Counted from the stretch's first letter, positions 6,199 through 14,456 are shown. The stretch: DNA of 14,930 nucleotides from Christensenella sp. UBA1224 (GCA_002309235.1 DBXA01000020.1:4158-19087); one strand, 5' to 3'. Notes: generated by a model from the sequence alone, not told the origin. Translations and numbers: made by a program.

Positions 6199-7758
6199 AT
6201 GGATCATCAGGATCACGGCGGGCAAGCCCTCGCCCAAGCCGTCCGGGATGCCTACAGCCGGGGGCAAACGGATTATTCTCTGGAACCGATGGTACGAACT
6301 GATGCAGATGGTAAGCCTGTCGGCGCAATCCAAAACGGCGACAGCGTCATCTTCTGCTGCCGCCGTGGTGAAAGGGAGATAGAGCTCACAGAAGCTTTTA
6401 CCGACCCGGATTTTGACCGTTTCCCCCGCGAATACATGCCGGATCTCAACTTCGTGATCATGACCATGTATCACGAGAAGTTCAAGGATCTTCCCATCGC
6501 CTTCGCGCCGGAAAAGGTGGTGAAACCCCTCGCTCAGGTCATAAGCAAAGCGGGGCTCAGGCAGTTCCACTGCGCCGAAAGTGAAAAATACGCCCATGTG
6601 ACGTTTTTCTTCAACGGCGGTGAGAACAGGCCCTTTCCCGGAGAGGATGACGTACGCGTGCCTTCTCCCAAAGGGATCCCATTCGATCAGATCCCCGCGC
6701 TGAGCCTCCGCGAGGTGGCAGACAAAGTGACGGAAGCGGCTGATAAGGGATATGATTTCATACTCACCAATTTCGCAAACGGCGATGTGATAGGCCATAC
6801 GGCCAACACCCAGGCAAAGCTCGAGGCCTGCCATATCATCAGCGATACCGCAGCAAGGGTCGCGGAGTACGCGCGGGGAAAGGGCTACATCGTAGCTGTT
6901 ACGGCCGATCACGGCAATATAGAGGCACTGTACACGGCGGATGGCAAGCCGCATGTAGCCCATACCTCCAACCCCGTTCCCTTTATCCTGATCGACCCGG
7001 AGAAGAGACCCGTCACTCTTCGCGACGGTATCTTAGGTGATGTCGCCCCCACCATCCTTTCCCTCCTCGGTCTGGAAAAACCGGATGAGATGACCGGGGA
7101 AAGCCTGATCACCCGGGGCAGCGTACACGGGAAAAAGGTAATGCTCATCATACTGGACGGCTGGGGCTTCGGGTCCGGCGACGAAAGTGATGCCATACAC
7201 CTGGCCGATACAAAAGGTTGGGACAGCCTCCTTTCCTCCTGGCCGGGCTGCAGACTGCAGGCCTCCGGAGAGGATGTCGGCCTGCAGGCGGGCAAGACCG
7301 GCAATTCCGAAGCGGGACACTCCAACCTCGGTGCAGGCCGGGTAGTAGCCCAGGATGACGTGCGCATGGACAATGCCATCCGCAGCGGCTCCTTCCGCAC
7401 GAACAGTGTATTCCTCGATGCCATAGAGAAAGCTCGCCGCACCGGCCATTCACTGCACCTGATAGCATATCTCACCCATAAGTCCAGCCACGGCTGCATC
7501 GATTACCCCCTGATGCTCACCGAAATGGCAGGAGACATACCCGTATGGCTGCATATCATATTTGACGGGCGCTCAACGCTGCCCGGCAGCGCGCCGGATC
7601 TCCTCATGGAATTGGAGGAGCAGCTTTCACGCATCGGCCGGGGCCAGATCGCTGATGGCACAGGCCGCGGCATCGCCCTTGACAGGGACGGCAATTACGA
7701 AAAAGTGCGCAGGGCATATGAAGCCATGGTACTTGGAAAAGGAACGCTTTATACCTGA
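6199..7758 (+). CDS. Circularly permuted iPGM-like phosphomutase (alkaline phosphatase superfamily)
   Basis: The 519 residues match cofactor-independent phosphoglycerate mutase in swapped order. Residues 1-305 correspond to the canonical C-terminal part: R56 and R59 (substrate Arg pair), K130 in AESEKYAHVTFF, D196 and H200 in ANGDVIGH, D237-H238 in TADHGN, H255 in AHTSNPVP, and EMTGESLI, which normally ends the protein. A short linker (about TRGSVHGKK) leads to the canonical N-terminus: D320 in LIILDGWG, the phosphoserine site S370 in GNSEAGH, H431, R458, R490 and R496. The end GKGTLYT is where the canonical sequence would run on into the present N-terminus. All expected metal ligands (D320, S370, D196, H200, D237, H238, H255) are present. 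The substrate residue equivalent to Asp154 is Ser459, and GRYYAMDRD reads GRGIALDRD, so the substrate may not be phosphoglycerate. AGGAGGT at 6184-6190 sets the start. Total length is normal for the family. Confidence 0.9.
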   Translation: MDHQDHGGQALAQAVRDAYSRGQTDYSLEPMVRTDADGKPVGAIQNGDSVIFCCRRGEREIELTEAFTDPDFDRFPREYMPDLNFVIMTMYHEKFKDLPIAFAPEKVVKPLAQVISKAGLRQFHCAESEKYAHVTFFFNGGENRPFPGEDDVRVPSPKGIPFDQIPALSLREVADKVTEAADKGYDFILTNFANGDVIGHTANTQAKLEACHIISDTAARVAEYARGKGYIVAVTADHGNIEALYTADGKPHVAHTSNPVPFILIDPEKRPVTLRDGILGDVAPTILSLLGLEKPDEMTGESLITRGSVHGKKVMLIILDGWGFGSGDESDAIHLADTKGWDSLLSSWPGCRLQASGEDVGLQAGKTGNSEAGHSNLGAGRVVAQDDVRMDNAIRSGSFRTNSVFLDAIEKARRTGHSLHLIAYLTHKSSHGCIDYPLMLTEMAGDIPVWLHIIFDGRSTLPGSAPDLLMELEEQLSRIGRGQIADGTGRGIALDRDGNYEKVRRAYEAMVLGKGTLYT

Positions 7759-7780
7759 TACATGAAAAGAGGGTATCGCC

Positions 7781-8659
7781 ATGAAAGAGTATGATCTGAT
7801 GATCGTCGGCCCAGCTACCCGGGATGTGAATATCGACTATACAGGCGAGGAAAGCCGCATCGTGGGCGGTGCAGTCACCTTCTGCACCCCAGCCGCTGCA
7901 TCCACAGGCGCTGCTGTATTCGCGGCGATAAAGGCGGCGCCGTGTGATGAAGAAGTGCCGCGCGCCTTCCGCCTGCCAAAGGAGGACATGGCTGTACTGC
8001 CTTCCAACTATACCACGGAAATGCGCAACCGCTACTTCACCGCCGACCGTGAGAAACGGGATGCCGCCTGCACGGCGCAATCTGGCCCGGTCCTGCCCGG
8101 AGAGCTTCCGCCCGTCACAAGAAAAATGACACACCTTGCCGGCCTTCTTTACGGCGATTTCCCGGATGAACTGCTGGAAAGCCTTAAGGGGCAGGGAAAG
8201 CTGACAGCCGATATCCAGGGCTTTCTGCGCCATAACGAGAACGGCCGCCTTGTTTTTCACGATTGGGAAAAAAAGCGTACGTACCTCCCGTACTTTGACA
8301 TCCTGAAGGCCGATGCCGCAGAGGCGGAGATACTTACGGGTCTTTCCGACAGGCGGGCAGCCGCAAAGCAGCTGGCCGCCTGGGGCGTGCCAGAGGTGCT
8401 CATTTCCTACAACACGGAAATGCTGGCCTATGACGGGCGAAGCATGCGCGCATATCCTGTGAAGTCCCGTAATCTCAGCGGCCGGACGGGCCGCGGAGAT
8501 ACCGTGTTCGGGAGCTACATCGCCATGCGCATACTCGGCGCTGATATGGATGAAGCCCTCCGCTATGCCGCTGCCTGCGTGTCCCTGAAAATGGAAACGC
8601 CCGGGCCGTTTGCCGGCACGCGGGCGGATGTTGAAGCTTATCTCAAGGCGTTTTATTGA
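7781..8659 (+). CDS. PfkB-family carbohydrate kinase
   Basis: This 292-residue kinase of the ribokinase/PfkB fold would transfer phosphate from ATP to a sugar, polyol or nucleoside hydroxyl. The N-terminal VGGAVTF (residues 28-34) matches the Gly-rich substrate-side motif. The C-terminal signature RTGRGDTVFGSY contains the catalytic Asp240 and the anion-hole glycines; the TGRGDT form replaces the common DTxGAGD, as in some inositol- and nucleoside-kinase-like branches. LTADIQGFLR near 141-150 and LKADAAEAEILTG near 175-187 are family landmarks. It is slightly shorter than ribokinases. It begins 22 bases after the permuted mutase with GAGGG at 7769-7773, and is the last gene of the operon, converging on the DUF6930-like gene. 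It probably produces the phosphorylated intermediate used by the mutase and HADs, but the substrate is unknown. Confidence 0.85.
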   Translation: MKEYDLMIVGPATRDVNIDYTGEESRIVGGAVTFCTPAAASTGAAVFAAIKAAPCDEEVPRAFRLPKEDMAVLPSNYTTEMRNRYFTADREKRDAACTAQSGPVLPGELPPVTRKMTHLAGLLYGDFPDELLESLKGQGKLTADIQGFLRHNENGRLVFHDWEKKRTYLPYFDILKADAAEAEILTGLSDRRAAAKQLAAWGVPEVLISYNTEMLAYDGRSMRAYPVKSRNLSGRTGRGDTVFGSYIAMRILGADMDEALRYAAACVSLKMETPGPFAGTRADVEAYLKAFY

Positions 8660-8696
8660 TCGCGGCAGAGAAAAGCTTTCCGGAAGGTATGCCCCG

Positions 8697-9983
8697 TCAT
8701 TTGGCCAATGCCTTCTGCAGCTTCTCCGTTATCTCAGGCGGAAGATATTCTCCCATATCCTCAAGGAGTTCTCTGAGAAATGCGGAAGGCATCATCTCCC
8801 GCATCTCATTGACGCTCAGGTCGCTGAGCATCCCGATGATCTCATCTGCTATCGCATCATTGCTCTTTTGACCGTTCCTCGAAAAATACTCTATCATACT
8901 GTCTTTCGCTTCATCGAGCAGGTCCAGCTTTTTGCGCTTGGCGACCTTTATCCCGGCCCTGCGGCCAAAGCCCTTGAGCAGCCTCTCCGTTTCATTTGTG
9001 CGCAGAAGTATCTTTTCCGGATGTACGCCGGCTTTGGAAAGCATATTTATAAATTCGTCAAGCAGCTTATCCGGATCATAAACCGCACCTTCGGCATGTA
9101 TCGCCGGCAGCACCATGCCATCCTCGTCTACCGTTAAGAGGATCGCCGGCAGATAAGGCGGCTCCCCGTTCACAGGCTCCGGCAATCGGACGATCTCACA
9201 CTGAAACGTCCCATTCTGTTTTATCTTTGAAAGACGGAAAAGCGAAAGATCGCTCACGATGGAAGGCTCTTCGGGCAAACGCTCTTTATAGGGCGGAAGC
9301 GTTGTCCTTTCGATATGCAGTTCCCCATCCCTGATCGAATAAAGAGGTATGGTGACGGACTCTTCATCTCCCGGCTCTTTCTCATCATCCATATCGAAAA
9401 TACCGTTTATCGCCTTGTCAAAATCCGTTCCGATCTGTTCGAAAAGATCGCTCCGGGTCGGTATATACACCTCTCCTGACATATTGAGGCTGATAGCCCG
9501 CAGTCCGAGCTCATCCCTGTCGCGCTTCGTAAGCTCCGAAACGACCGTAAGCGCGTCCTCCAGCGCATCCCAATCTGCCTGATCCGTGATGCTCCACGGT
9601 ATGCAGTGCGGATAATAGCGGGCAAAATGCGGATACGGTGTCCGGAACGCCCTGCCTGTCTTCTTGCAGTAGTCTTTAAGGGCTTTCCATTCCTCGTTTG
9701 TCAGTTCTTCTTTTCTTTCGACACTCAGCTGTACACAATCCTGTCTGAGCATTTCCACCATAGATGCTTCAGAGGGGTCAGTCTCCATCATTTCACGCAA
9801 GCTTGAGAGAGCCTCCTGCCCGATATAGACGCTCAGCGCCATATGCTCTCCGTTCCTGCCCATGATGCAGCAGTAGCCCACGCGTCCGTCCCGCAGCTCT
9901 ACCGCAAAAAGCTCATCCTCATAGATCCTGTCCCATATCTTCGAATCCCGGAAATCATAGCCGAGTTTTATGATCCTATCCAT
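8697..9983 (-). CDS. Uncharacterised DUF7309/DUF6930-like protein
   Basis: This 428-residue soluble acidic protein has no signal peptide or membrane segment. The N-terminal part (about 5-165) contains SKIWDRIYEDELFAVEL and GYCCIMGRNGEHMALSVYIG, a pattern I associate with the N-terminal domain that accompanies DUF6930 in Firmicutes. Residues of about 240-350, with PPYLPAILLTVDEDG and GVHPEKILLRTNETERLL, look like the DUF6930 domain. The helical C-terminus ends in LQKALAK. No catalytic motif is apparent, so no function is proposed. The start at 9983 is chosen because GGGGGAGG (9990-9997) is six bases upstream; the longer frame to 10043 has no comparable site. It lies 64 bases downstream of the glycosidase gene in the same direction and could be cotranscribed. 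The domain names are from memory and tentative. Confidence 0.75.
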   Translation of the reverse strand: MDRIIKLGYDFRDSKIWDRIYEDELFAVELRDGRVGYCCIMGRNGEHMALSVYIGQEALSSLREMMETDPSEASMVEMLRQDCVQLSVERKEELTNEEWKALKDYCKKTGRAFRTPYPHFARYYPHCIPWSITDQADWDALEDALTVVSELTKRDRDELGLRAISLNMSGEVYIPTRSDLFEQIGTDFDKAINGIFDMDDEKEPGDEESVTIPLYSIRDGELHIERTTLPPYKERLPEEPSIVSDLSLFRLSKIKQNGTFQCEIVRLPEPVNGEPPYLPAILLTVDEDGMVLPAIHAEGAVYDPDKLLDEFINMLSKAGVHPEKILLRTNETERLLKGFGRRAGIKVAKRKKLDLLDEAKDSMIEYFSRNGQKSNDAIADEIIGMLSDLSVNEMREMMPSAFLRELLEDMGEYLPPEITEKLQKALAK

Positions 9984-10047
9984 ACCGTTCCTCCCCCTCT
10001 TCCTTTCTTTGGGTATACATCGAAAACCGCATTTCAAACACAAACCT

Positions 10048-12699
10048 TTATCGTATCAGCCATACCCTGCCGCTGATCCCCGCAGGCTTTTTTACCGCGC
10101 TTACCGGATGCATGGAAAACTTAAAGCCGGGCATCGCGTCATACTGCCGCTGCAGATTGGTGGCGACCTCGATCCTCAGCTCGTTTTTCCCGGGCTGCAG
10201 CCTGAGCCGGAACCGATACGGCGGGCAGATGCGTTCGCCTGTCCTGACTCCATTCACATACAGTACGGCGCAATCGTACACATCTTCTATCTCGAGCAAG
10301 GCACTGCCGCCGTCTGACCTTATCTCTGTCTCATAAGCGATGAAGCCCGAGAAATCCGGATCATGCAGGCTCGCGGGCTCCGGTGCATCTGCCTTCCATT
10401 CATCACGGAAATCCGGGTATTCCTTTGCTTTTGCAAGGCTCATCCTCCAGCCGCTGATCTCTGTCCTCGTATCCCCTATAGCCGCTTCCTGCTTCACTTC
10501 CGCGTCGTCGCATCCGAATGCCAGCACCAGCAGCTCATACGGTTCGACATGAAGGCGGCACACCGTCTCATCCCCTGCCTGACGCCATTCAGCCTTGCGC
10601 AGCTCGTTCGTCAGCGGATCGTACAGGACGGGCTTGCCCGATACAGGCAGTGTGATCTCCCCCTCGAAAACGGAGCCCGTGGATTCATTCGAGATCAGGT
10701 ACAGGTCATCCTCACCCCGGTAATGGTACACGCGCAGCTCCGTGAAGGGCCTGTTCAGCCGCGCATCATACGCGCCGATCTCCCCAAGCTTCGCCGTAAG
10801 CCCCGCCATAGGCACCACCTGCCCGGGGAAGGGGCGGATATCCGCCGTATCAGATGCCCCCTCGGGCCTTCCGTCCACATATATCACGGGGAAGCCCTTT
10901 TCCCAGGCTTCCGAAGCGAACCGGGCGACAGCCTTAGGAAGGAACCGTGAGCGGGATATGACCAGCGCCTTGTATTCGCGCCCGTTTATATACATTTTTT
11001 CATTGAGCTCTGCCATGCCTTCGGCAAACACATCGCAAGGCACATAATCAAAGTCTATCTGGTCCTCCAGCAGTACCCGGGCGATCTTCTCCGTATACTG
11101 CGCCTCCCCTGCCCAGACGGCCTCGCCCTCATAGAGCAGCGCGGCGCAAGGAACGTTCACGCCCCCGTCGATCAGATGGCACACGCGCTGGCAGTATGCC
11201 ATCAGCGTTCCGAAATGCCTGTATTCGGGATTCTCCCCATGAGCGTAGAAATGCGGCGGGCAGTCCGGATCCGGGAATTCCCTGGGACTGAAGGCATGGG
11301 GCACCAGCCGGTTTATCCCCCGCACCATCATATGATCCGCCAGGTATTTCATATCCCGTACGCCGAAACCCCAGCCGTACGCGCCAAAGAGCTCACACAT
11401 AGCCCGGCCCCGCTTGCGCGCGTCGATATGCGCGTGGCTGCTGCCCAGCTTCCCCAAGACAAAGTGGTACCAGGTACCGTTGGGGAAATAGGTATCCCCC
11501 GCACCGCAGGCGCGGTCTTCTCCGCCGGGGAACACCTGCCCTCCTATGGCATCGATGCCCGCGAAATGCTGCCCGCTGAGGCCGCGGAAGAAGTGCCCCA
11601 GGGAACTGCCCAGCCCAAAGGACGCGTTGTTGTCCTCCACCATGTGCCCTATGTATTCCACGCCTCGCTTCTGGCACCAATCCCCTATCTGCCGAGAAAA
11701 GTTTTTCTCCACAAGCCGCGTAAGGATATCCATATAGGCATAGCGGACAGCGCCTGTCTCCCGGTTGTCCGCGCCTTCAAACCAGAGAAGGGGCAGTTTG
11801 CTTGCCCAGCCCTGCCCCAGACGCTTCCGGAGCATGTCTCCGAGTTCTTCACACCAGGTGAGCTGCATCATGCCGCGGCCTATATGGGAATCCACCTGCG
11901 CGTACGGCGGCACGTTGCCAACCATAGGCTCATCCGAGAAAAAGCCGGCGATGGTCTTGCCGAACTCATCGCGATACCTGGCATAATGCGGTTCATACAC
12001 GCTGTCGATGAGCACACGCACGCTGTCCCTGTCGATGAGATTGCAGTAATCCGGGCGGCCGCCGCCGTTCCTGGTCAGGTACAGCGCTATGAGCTTCCAG
12101 TGCCCGTCCGGCACATCCCAGGTGAACTTCTTCCAGCCGGCCTCCGCAGCCAGCGGCGTGAGGTCGATCATTTCACCGTCAAGCCTGTCACCCCGCATCC
12201 TGCATGCATAGAGCCCCAGGAGTACGTCGTCATCAAAGCTGCGCTCCGGAAGCGCCTCACCGGTGATCCCCATGGGCTTAGGCGGTGCGAATGGGCTCGG
12301 CGCCGGGTGCAGGAGCGTATCCACATCAACCGTGCCGCCCCTGAAAGGCCCTGCCGCTTCACTTGAGCGGAAGGCAAGGTACTGTTTGCACAGCCTCGGC
12401 TCTGCGTTTTCCATCGCCCCGTTGCTGTGCCCCGTGGGAAAGTGATCGTCATCCAGTATCCAAACCCGCATACCCCTTGTACGGGCCTCATCCAGTATGA
12501 TATCCAGATCCTGCCACCATTTGGGACCGCAGAAATCCGGATGCGGACGGCATTCCACACATACCTCACGTATATTGGCCTCGTATATCGCGCGCATATA
12601 GTCCCGCAGCACTTTCTCCGTTTCGCCATGCTGCCAGAAAAACGGCAGTATATAGCTGCCCGTCCGGTTCTCCAGTGCCTCCTTTACCCGCTTGAGCAT
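10048..12699 (-). CDS. GH106-like family glycoside hydrolase
   Basis: This 883-residue cytoplasmic protein has no signal peptide. The N-terminal barrel region contains PFFWQHGE (19-26), VCVECRPHPDF (46-56), WWQDLD (61-66) and VWILDDDHFPTGHSNG (79-94). Further hallmarks are GFFSDEP (252-258) and CELFGAYGWG (435-444), the segments that typically carry catalytic or substrate acids in GH106-type enzymes (E257 and E436 are candidates). A middle domain follows, and a beta-sandwich at about 780-883, including CAVLYVNGVRTGE and PGKNELRIEV, resembles the sugar-binding jelly roll of GH2-like enzymes. GH106 members are alpha-L-rhamnosidases, but this branch is diverse and the substrate is uncertain. The start at 12699 has GGGGAGG at 12705-12711. 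It lies 37 bases after the MBL-fold gene, with which it likely forms an operon. Confidence 0.8.
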   Translation of the reverse strand: MLKRVKEALENRTGSYILPFFWQHGETEKVLRDYMRAIYEANIREVCVECRPHPDFCGPKWWQDLDIILDEARTRGMRVWILDDDHFPTGHSNGAMENAEPRLCKQYLAFRSSEAAGPFRGGTVDVDTLLHPAPSPFAPPKPMGITGEALPERSFDDDVLLGLYACRMRGDRLDGEMIDLTPLAAEAGWKKFTWDVPDGHWKLIALYLTRNGGGRPDYCNLIDRDSVRVLIDSVYEPHYARYRDEFGKTIAGFFSDEPMVGNVPPYAQVDSHIGRGMMQLTWCEELGDMLRKRLGQGWASKLPLLWFEGADNRETGAVRYAYMDILTRLVEKNFSRQIGDWCQKRGVEYIGHMVEDNNASFGLGSSLGHFFRGLSGQHFAGIDAIGGQVFPGGEDRACGAGDTYFPNGTWYHFVLGKLGSSHAHIDARKRGRAMCELFGAYGWGFGVRDMKYLADHMMVRGINRLVPHAFSPREFPDPDCPPHFYAHGENPEYRHFGTLMAYCQRVCHLIDGGVNVPCAALLYEGEAVWAGEAQYTEKIARVLLEDQIDFDYVPCDVFAEGMAELNEKMYINGREYKALVISRSRFLPKAVARFASEAWEKGFPVIYVDGRPEGASDTADIRPFPGQVVPMAGLTAKLGEIGAYDARLNRPFTELRVYHYRGEDDLYLISNESTGSVFEGEITLPVSGKPVLYDPLTNELRKAEWRQAGDETVCRLHVEPYELLVLAFGCDDAEVKQEAAIGDTRTEISGWRMSLAKAKEYPDFRDEWKADAPEPASLHDPDFSGFIAYETEIRSDGGSALLEIEDVYDCAVLYVNGVRTGERICPPYRFRLRLQPGKNELRIEVATNLQRQYDAMPGFKFSMHPVSAVKKPAGISGRVWLIR

Positions 12700-12736
12700 A
12701 TTTACCTCCCCGCCTGACGTCCTGCCGCCTGCACTT

Positions 12737-13639
12737 TCAGAAAATGGGTGCCTGTGCAAGTCCTATCGTCTGTTTTTTCTTTCCTTCGCACAGGAGCTTA
12801 TCCGGGTCATAGCTGATATTGAAGCTCTTTCCGTCCGCCCTGCCGAAGCCCTCCGGCACGTGCTTCGCGCCGTATACAGCAGTACGGCCGAACATGCCCT
12901 TGCGCAGTTCATGATCGTCCGTTCCTGCGAGGATACGCCCGCACAGCTCGATCCCTTCGTCCAGCGTCTCCGGCAGCAGCACCTGGTGCCCACCGTACAT
13001 GGTATCGAACTCCTTCTCAAAGTGCTTGAAGTGCAGAAGATTCTTAAGATACCTCTCGATGGGTAGAGCATTGGCAAAACCCAGCAGCGTATTGCCGTTG
13101 CAGGCATCCCCCGTATAGGCGATCCTGAACTTCCGGTCCAGCAGTACGATGCTGCCCGGGGTATGCCCGCCCACATCGATCACCTCTATCTGCCTGTCGC
13201 CCAGATCAAAAACATCTCCATCCCACACAGGCAGCGTCTTCATCGGACATTCAGGGATGAAGTCGCTCTCCTCCATCTCGTCCCTGCATTCGGGAAGTGC
13301 GATCTCCCGGGCCCGTTCCAGCAGCTCCTGCGCAGAAAGCGGCTTTTCGGAATAGAAATACGGCAGGTCCGCCGGATGGATGTAGCATTCGTCAAAGGCA
13401 AAATTCCCACCGCAATGGTCAAAGTGGAAGTGCGTGTTCACAAGCTTGATCGGCTTTTCCGTAAGCGTCTTCATAAAAGCGCGCAGATTCCCATAACCAA
13501 GCATGGTATCTATCGCCAGTGCATAATCCCTGCCCTCGGTGAGGTAACAGTAGACATTCTCTTTTTCCGTAAAAGCGTATTCGATCTGCCAGGTACCCGG
13601 GGCGATCACTTTTGCCCTGAAAAACGTAACGTTTGACAT
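12737..13639 (-). CDS. Metallo-beta-lactamase-fold hydrolase
   Basis: This 300-residue protein carries the complete dinuclear metal set: H70-F-H72-F-D74-H75 (THFHFDHCGG), H159 in GGHTPGS, D178 in TGDAC and H218 in GGH. The fold serves many hydrolases (thioesters such as glyoxalase II, lactones, phosphoesters, lactams), and nothing here picks out one. The C-terminal 60 residues (KSFNISYDPDKLLCE) add a strand-rich extension. There is no signal peptide, so it is cytoplasmic. GGAGGG lies six bases before the ATG. Being upstream of and close to the GH106-like gene, it may act on a product of glycoside breakdown such as an ester or lactone; this is inference from position only. Confidence 0.88.
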   Translation of the reverse strand: MSNVTFFRAKVIAPGTWQIEYAFTEKENVYCYLTEGRDYALAIDTMLGYGNLRAFMKTLTEKPIKLVNTHFHFDHCGGNFAFDECYIHPADLPYFYSEKPLSAQELLERAREIALPECRDEMEESDFIPECPMKTLPVWDGDVFDLGDRQIEVIDVGGHTPGSIVLLDRKFRIAYTGDACNGNTLLGFANALPIERYLKNLLHFKHFEKEFDTMYGGHQVLLPETLDEGIELCGRILAGTDDHELRKGMFGRTAVYGAKHVPEGFGRADGKSFNISYDPDKLLCEGKKKQTIGLAQAPIF

Positions 13640-13840
13640 GCTGTACCCTCCTCTTCATCTCATGTTTAGATCAGAAAAGCTCTGGCGGCTCTCATCAAGT
13701 ATCCATATCGTTGAGTGTTTTCATTCCCCTTGAGTGACCAATGTCGAAAGGTTTTTCCCTTCCATGAAGGGCTGCTCTTTTGCTGTCATCTGTACCTGTG
13801 AGAGACGCGGTCATATGCCCCACGTCTTTCGCGGGTGTTT
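13640..13840. other. Intergenic region between Nudix and MBL-fold genes
   Basis: These 201 bases should hold the end of the Nudix transcript and the promoter of the MBL-glycosidase unit. A small inverted repeat, CCCTTC-CAT-GAAGGG, lies at 13757-13771 but lacks a U-tract in the minus-strand direction. TTGAGTG is repeated at 13711-13717 and 13730-13736. I found no convincing -35/-10 pair on the minus strand. Confidence 0.4.
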
Positions 13841-14413
13841 TCAGGGCGTCGACACCGTGTTTTCCCTTTGCAGGTAATCCATCAGCACACAGAGACCGCC
13901 CTTTGGCACGCAGAAGCGGTGCCTGTCCGTACGGATCTCCTGCCAGACCGTCTCCAGATCAAACCAGCGTACCTCATCCACCTCGGAAGCCTGCAGCCTG
14001 AGAGCGGCAGCATCCACTTCCCCATCGTATACGTATACCCAGGCGACCTCACTGTCGCGGAAGGGGAAGCCATGAAAATCCATCTCGTAATGATTACTGA
14101 ATTTCCCCGCATAGTGCAGGGACTCGGCAGGAGCCTCTATCCCCAGCTCCTCCCCCAGCTCCCGCAGGGCGGAATCGCGCGGCTCCGATCCCGCGGGGAT
14201 ATGACCCGCGGAAGAGGTATCATAAAGTCCGGGAAAGGATTCCTTTTCCATGCTGCGCTTCTGCAGCAGGATATCATACCCTGCCGCGCTTTTCCGCACG
14301 ATCCACACATGCGCGGTCCTGTGCCGGATGCCGGTCCTGTGGGCCTCCTCCCGGCTGATGACCCGCCCGGTCGGCTCTCCCTTCTCATCCACGATATCCA
14401 AGTATTCTTTCAT
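13841..14413 (-). CDS. Nudix hydrolase, isopentenyl-diphosphate-isomerase-like branch
   Basis: This 190-residue protein contains a Nudix box at residues 70-92 (GHIPAGSEPRDS followed by REL-GEELGI), which binds Mg2+ for hydrolysis of nucleoside-diphosphate-linked compounds. The metal-binding R84-E85-L-G-E88-E89 core is intact. The first Glu of the consensus (G-x5-E) is Ser76, with a Glu at the next residue. The flanking SFPGLYDTSSAGH and the N-terminal DIVDEKGEPTG match the YfcD/IDI-like branch. The only strong ribosome binding site, AGGAGG at 14427-14432, is 13 bases from the ATG. Between them a tiny reading frame (ATGCGGATATGA) overlaps the start, so coupling by reinitiation is possible. It lies 43 bases after the helicase-like gene, in the same direction. 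The substrate is unknown. Confidence 0.85.
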   Translation of the reverse strand: MKEYLDIVDEKGEPTGRVISREEAHRTGIRHRTAHVWIVRKSAAGYDILLQKRSMEKESFPGLYDTSSAGHIPAGSEPRDSALRELGEELGIEAPAESLHYAGKFSNHYEMDFHGFPFRDSEVAWVYVYDGEVDAAALRLQASEVDEVRWFDLETVWQEIRTDRHRFCVPKGGLCVLMDYLQRENTVSTP

Positions 14414-14456
14414 ATCCGCATCATTTCCTCCTTATGCAGATCCTGAACGCAGCTAA

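Noticed and set aside
6199..7758. Two partial iPGM genes fused, or a frameshifted duplication
   Set aside because: Each iPGM segment is present only once, total length is normal for the family, and the frame is continuous. Circular permutation explains this better than fusion of two fragments.
8660..8696. Bidirectional terminator between the PfkB and DUF6930-like genes
   Set aside because: The CTTTCCGGAAGG symmetry has no loop and no T-run, so termination there is not supported.
11176..12366. 396-codon open frame on the plus strand inside the glycosidase gene
   Set aside because: It is a shadow of the GH106-like gene, whose protein has clear family motifs. The plus-strand translation is rich in Pro, Arg, Ala and His and lacks a good ribosome binding site.
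13622..13634. AAACGTAACGTTT palindrome as a second operator of the LacI-like regulator
   Set aside because: It lies within codons 2-6 of the MBL-fold gene and its half-site spacing differs from AAACGTTT, so it may be chance coding sequence.
13757..13771. CCCTTC-CAT-GAAGGG as terminator of the Nudix transcript
   Set aside because: In the minus-strand direction it is followed by A residues, not a U-tract.
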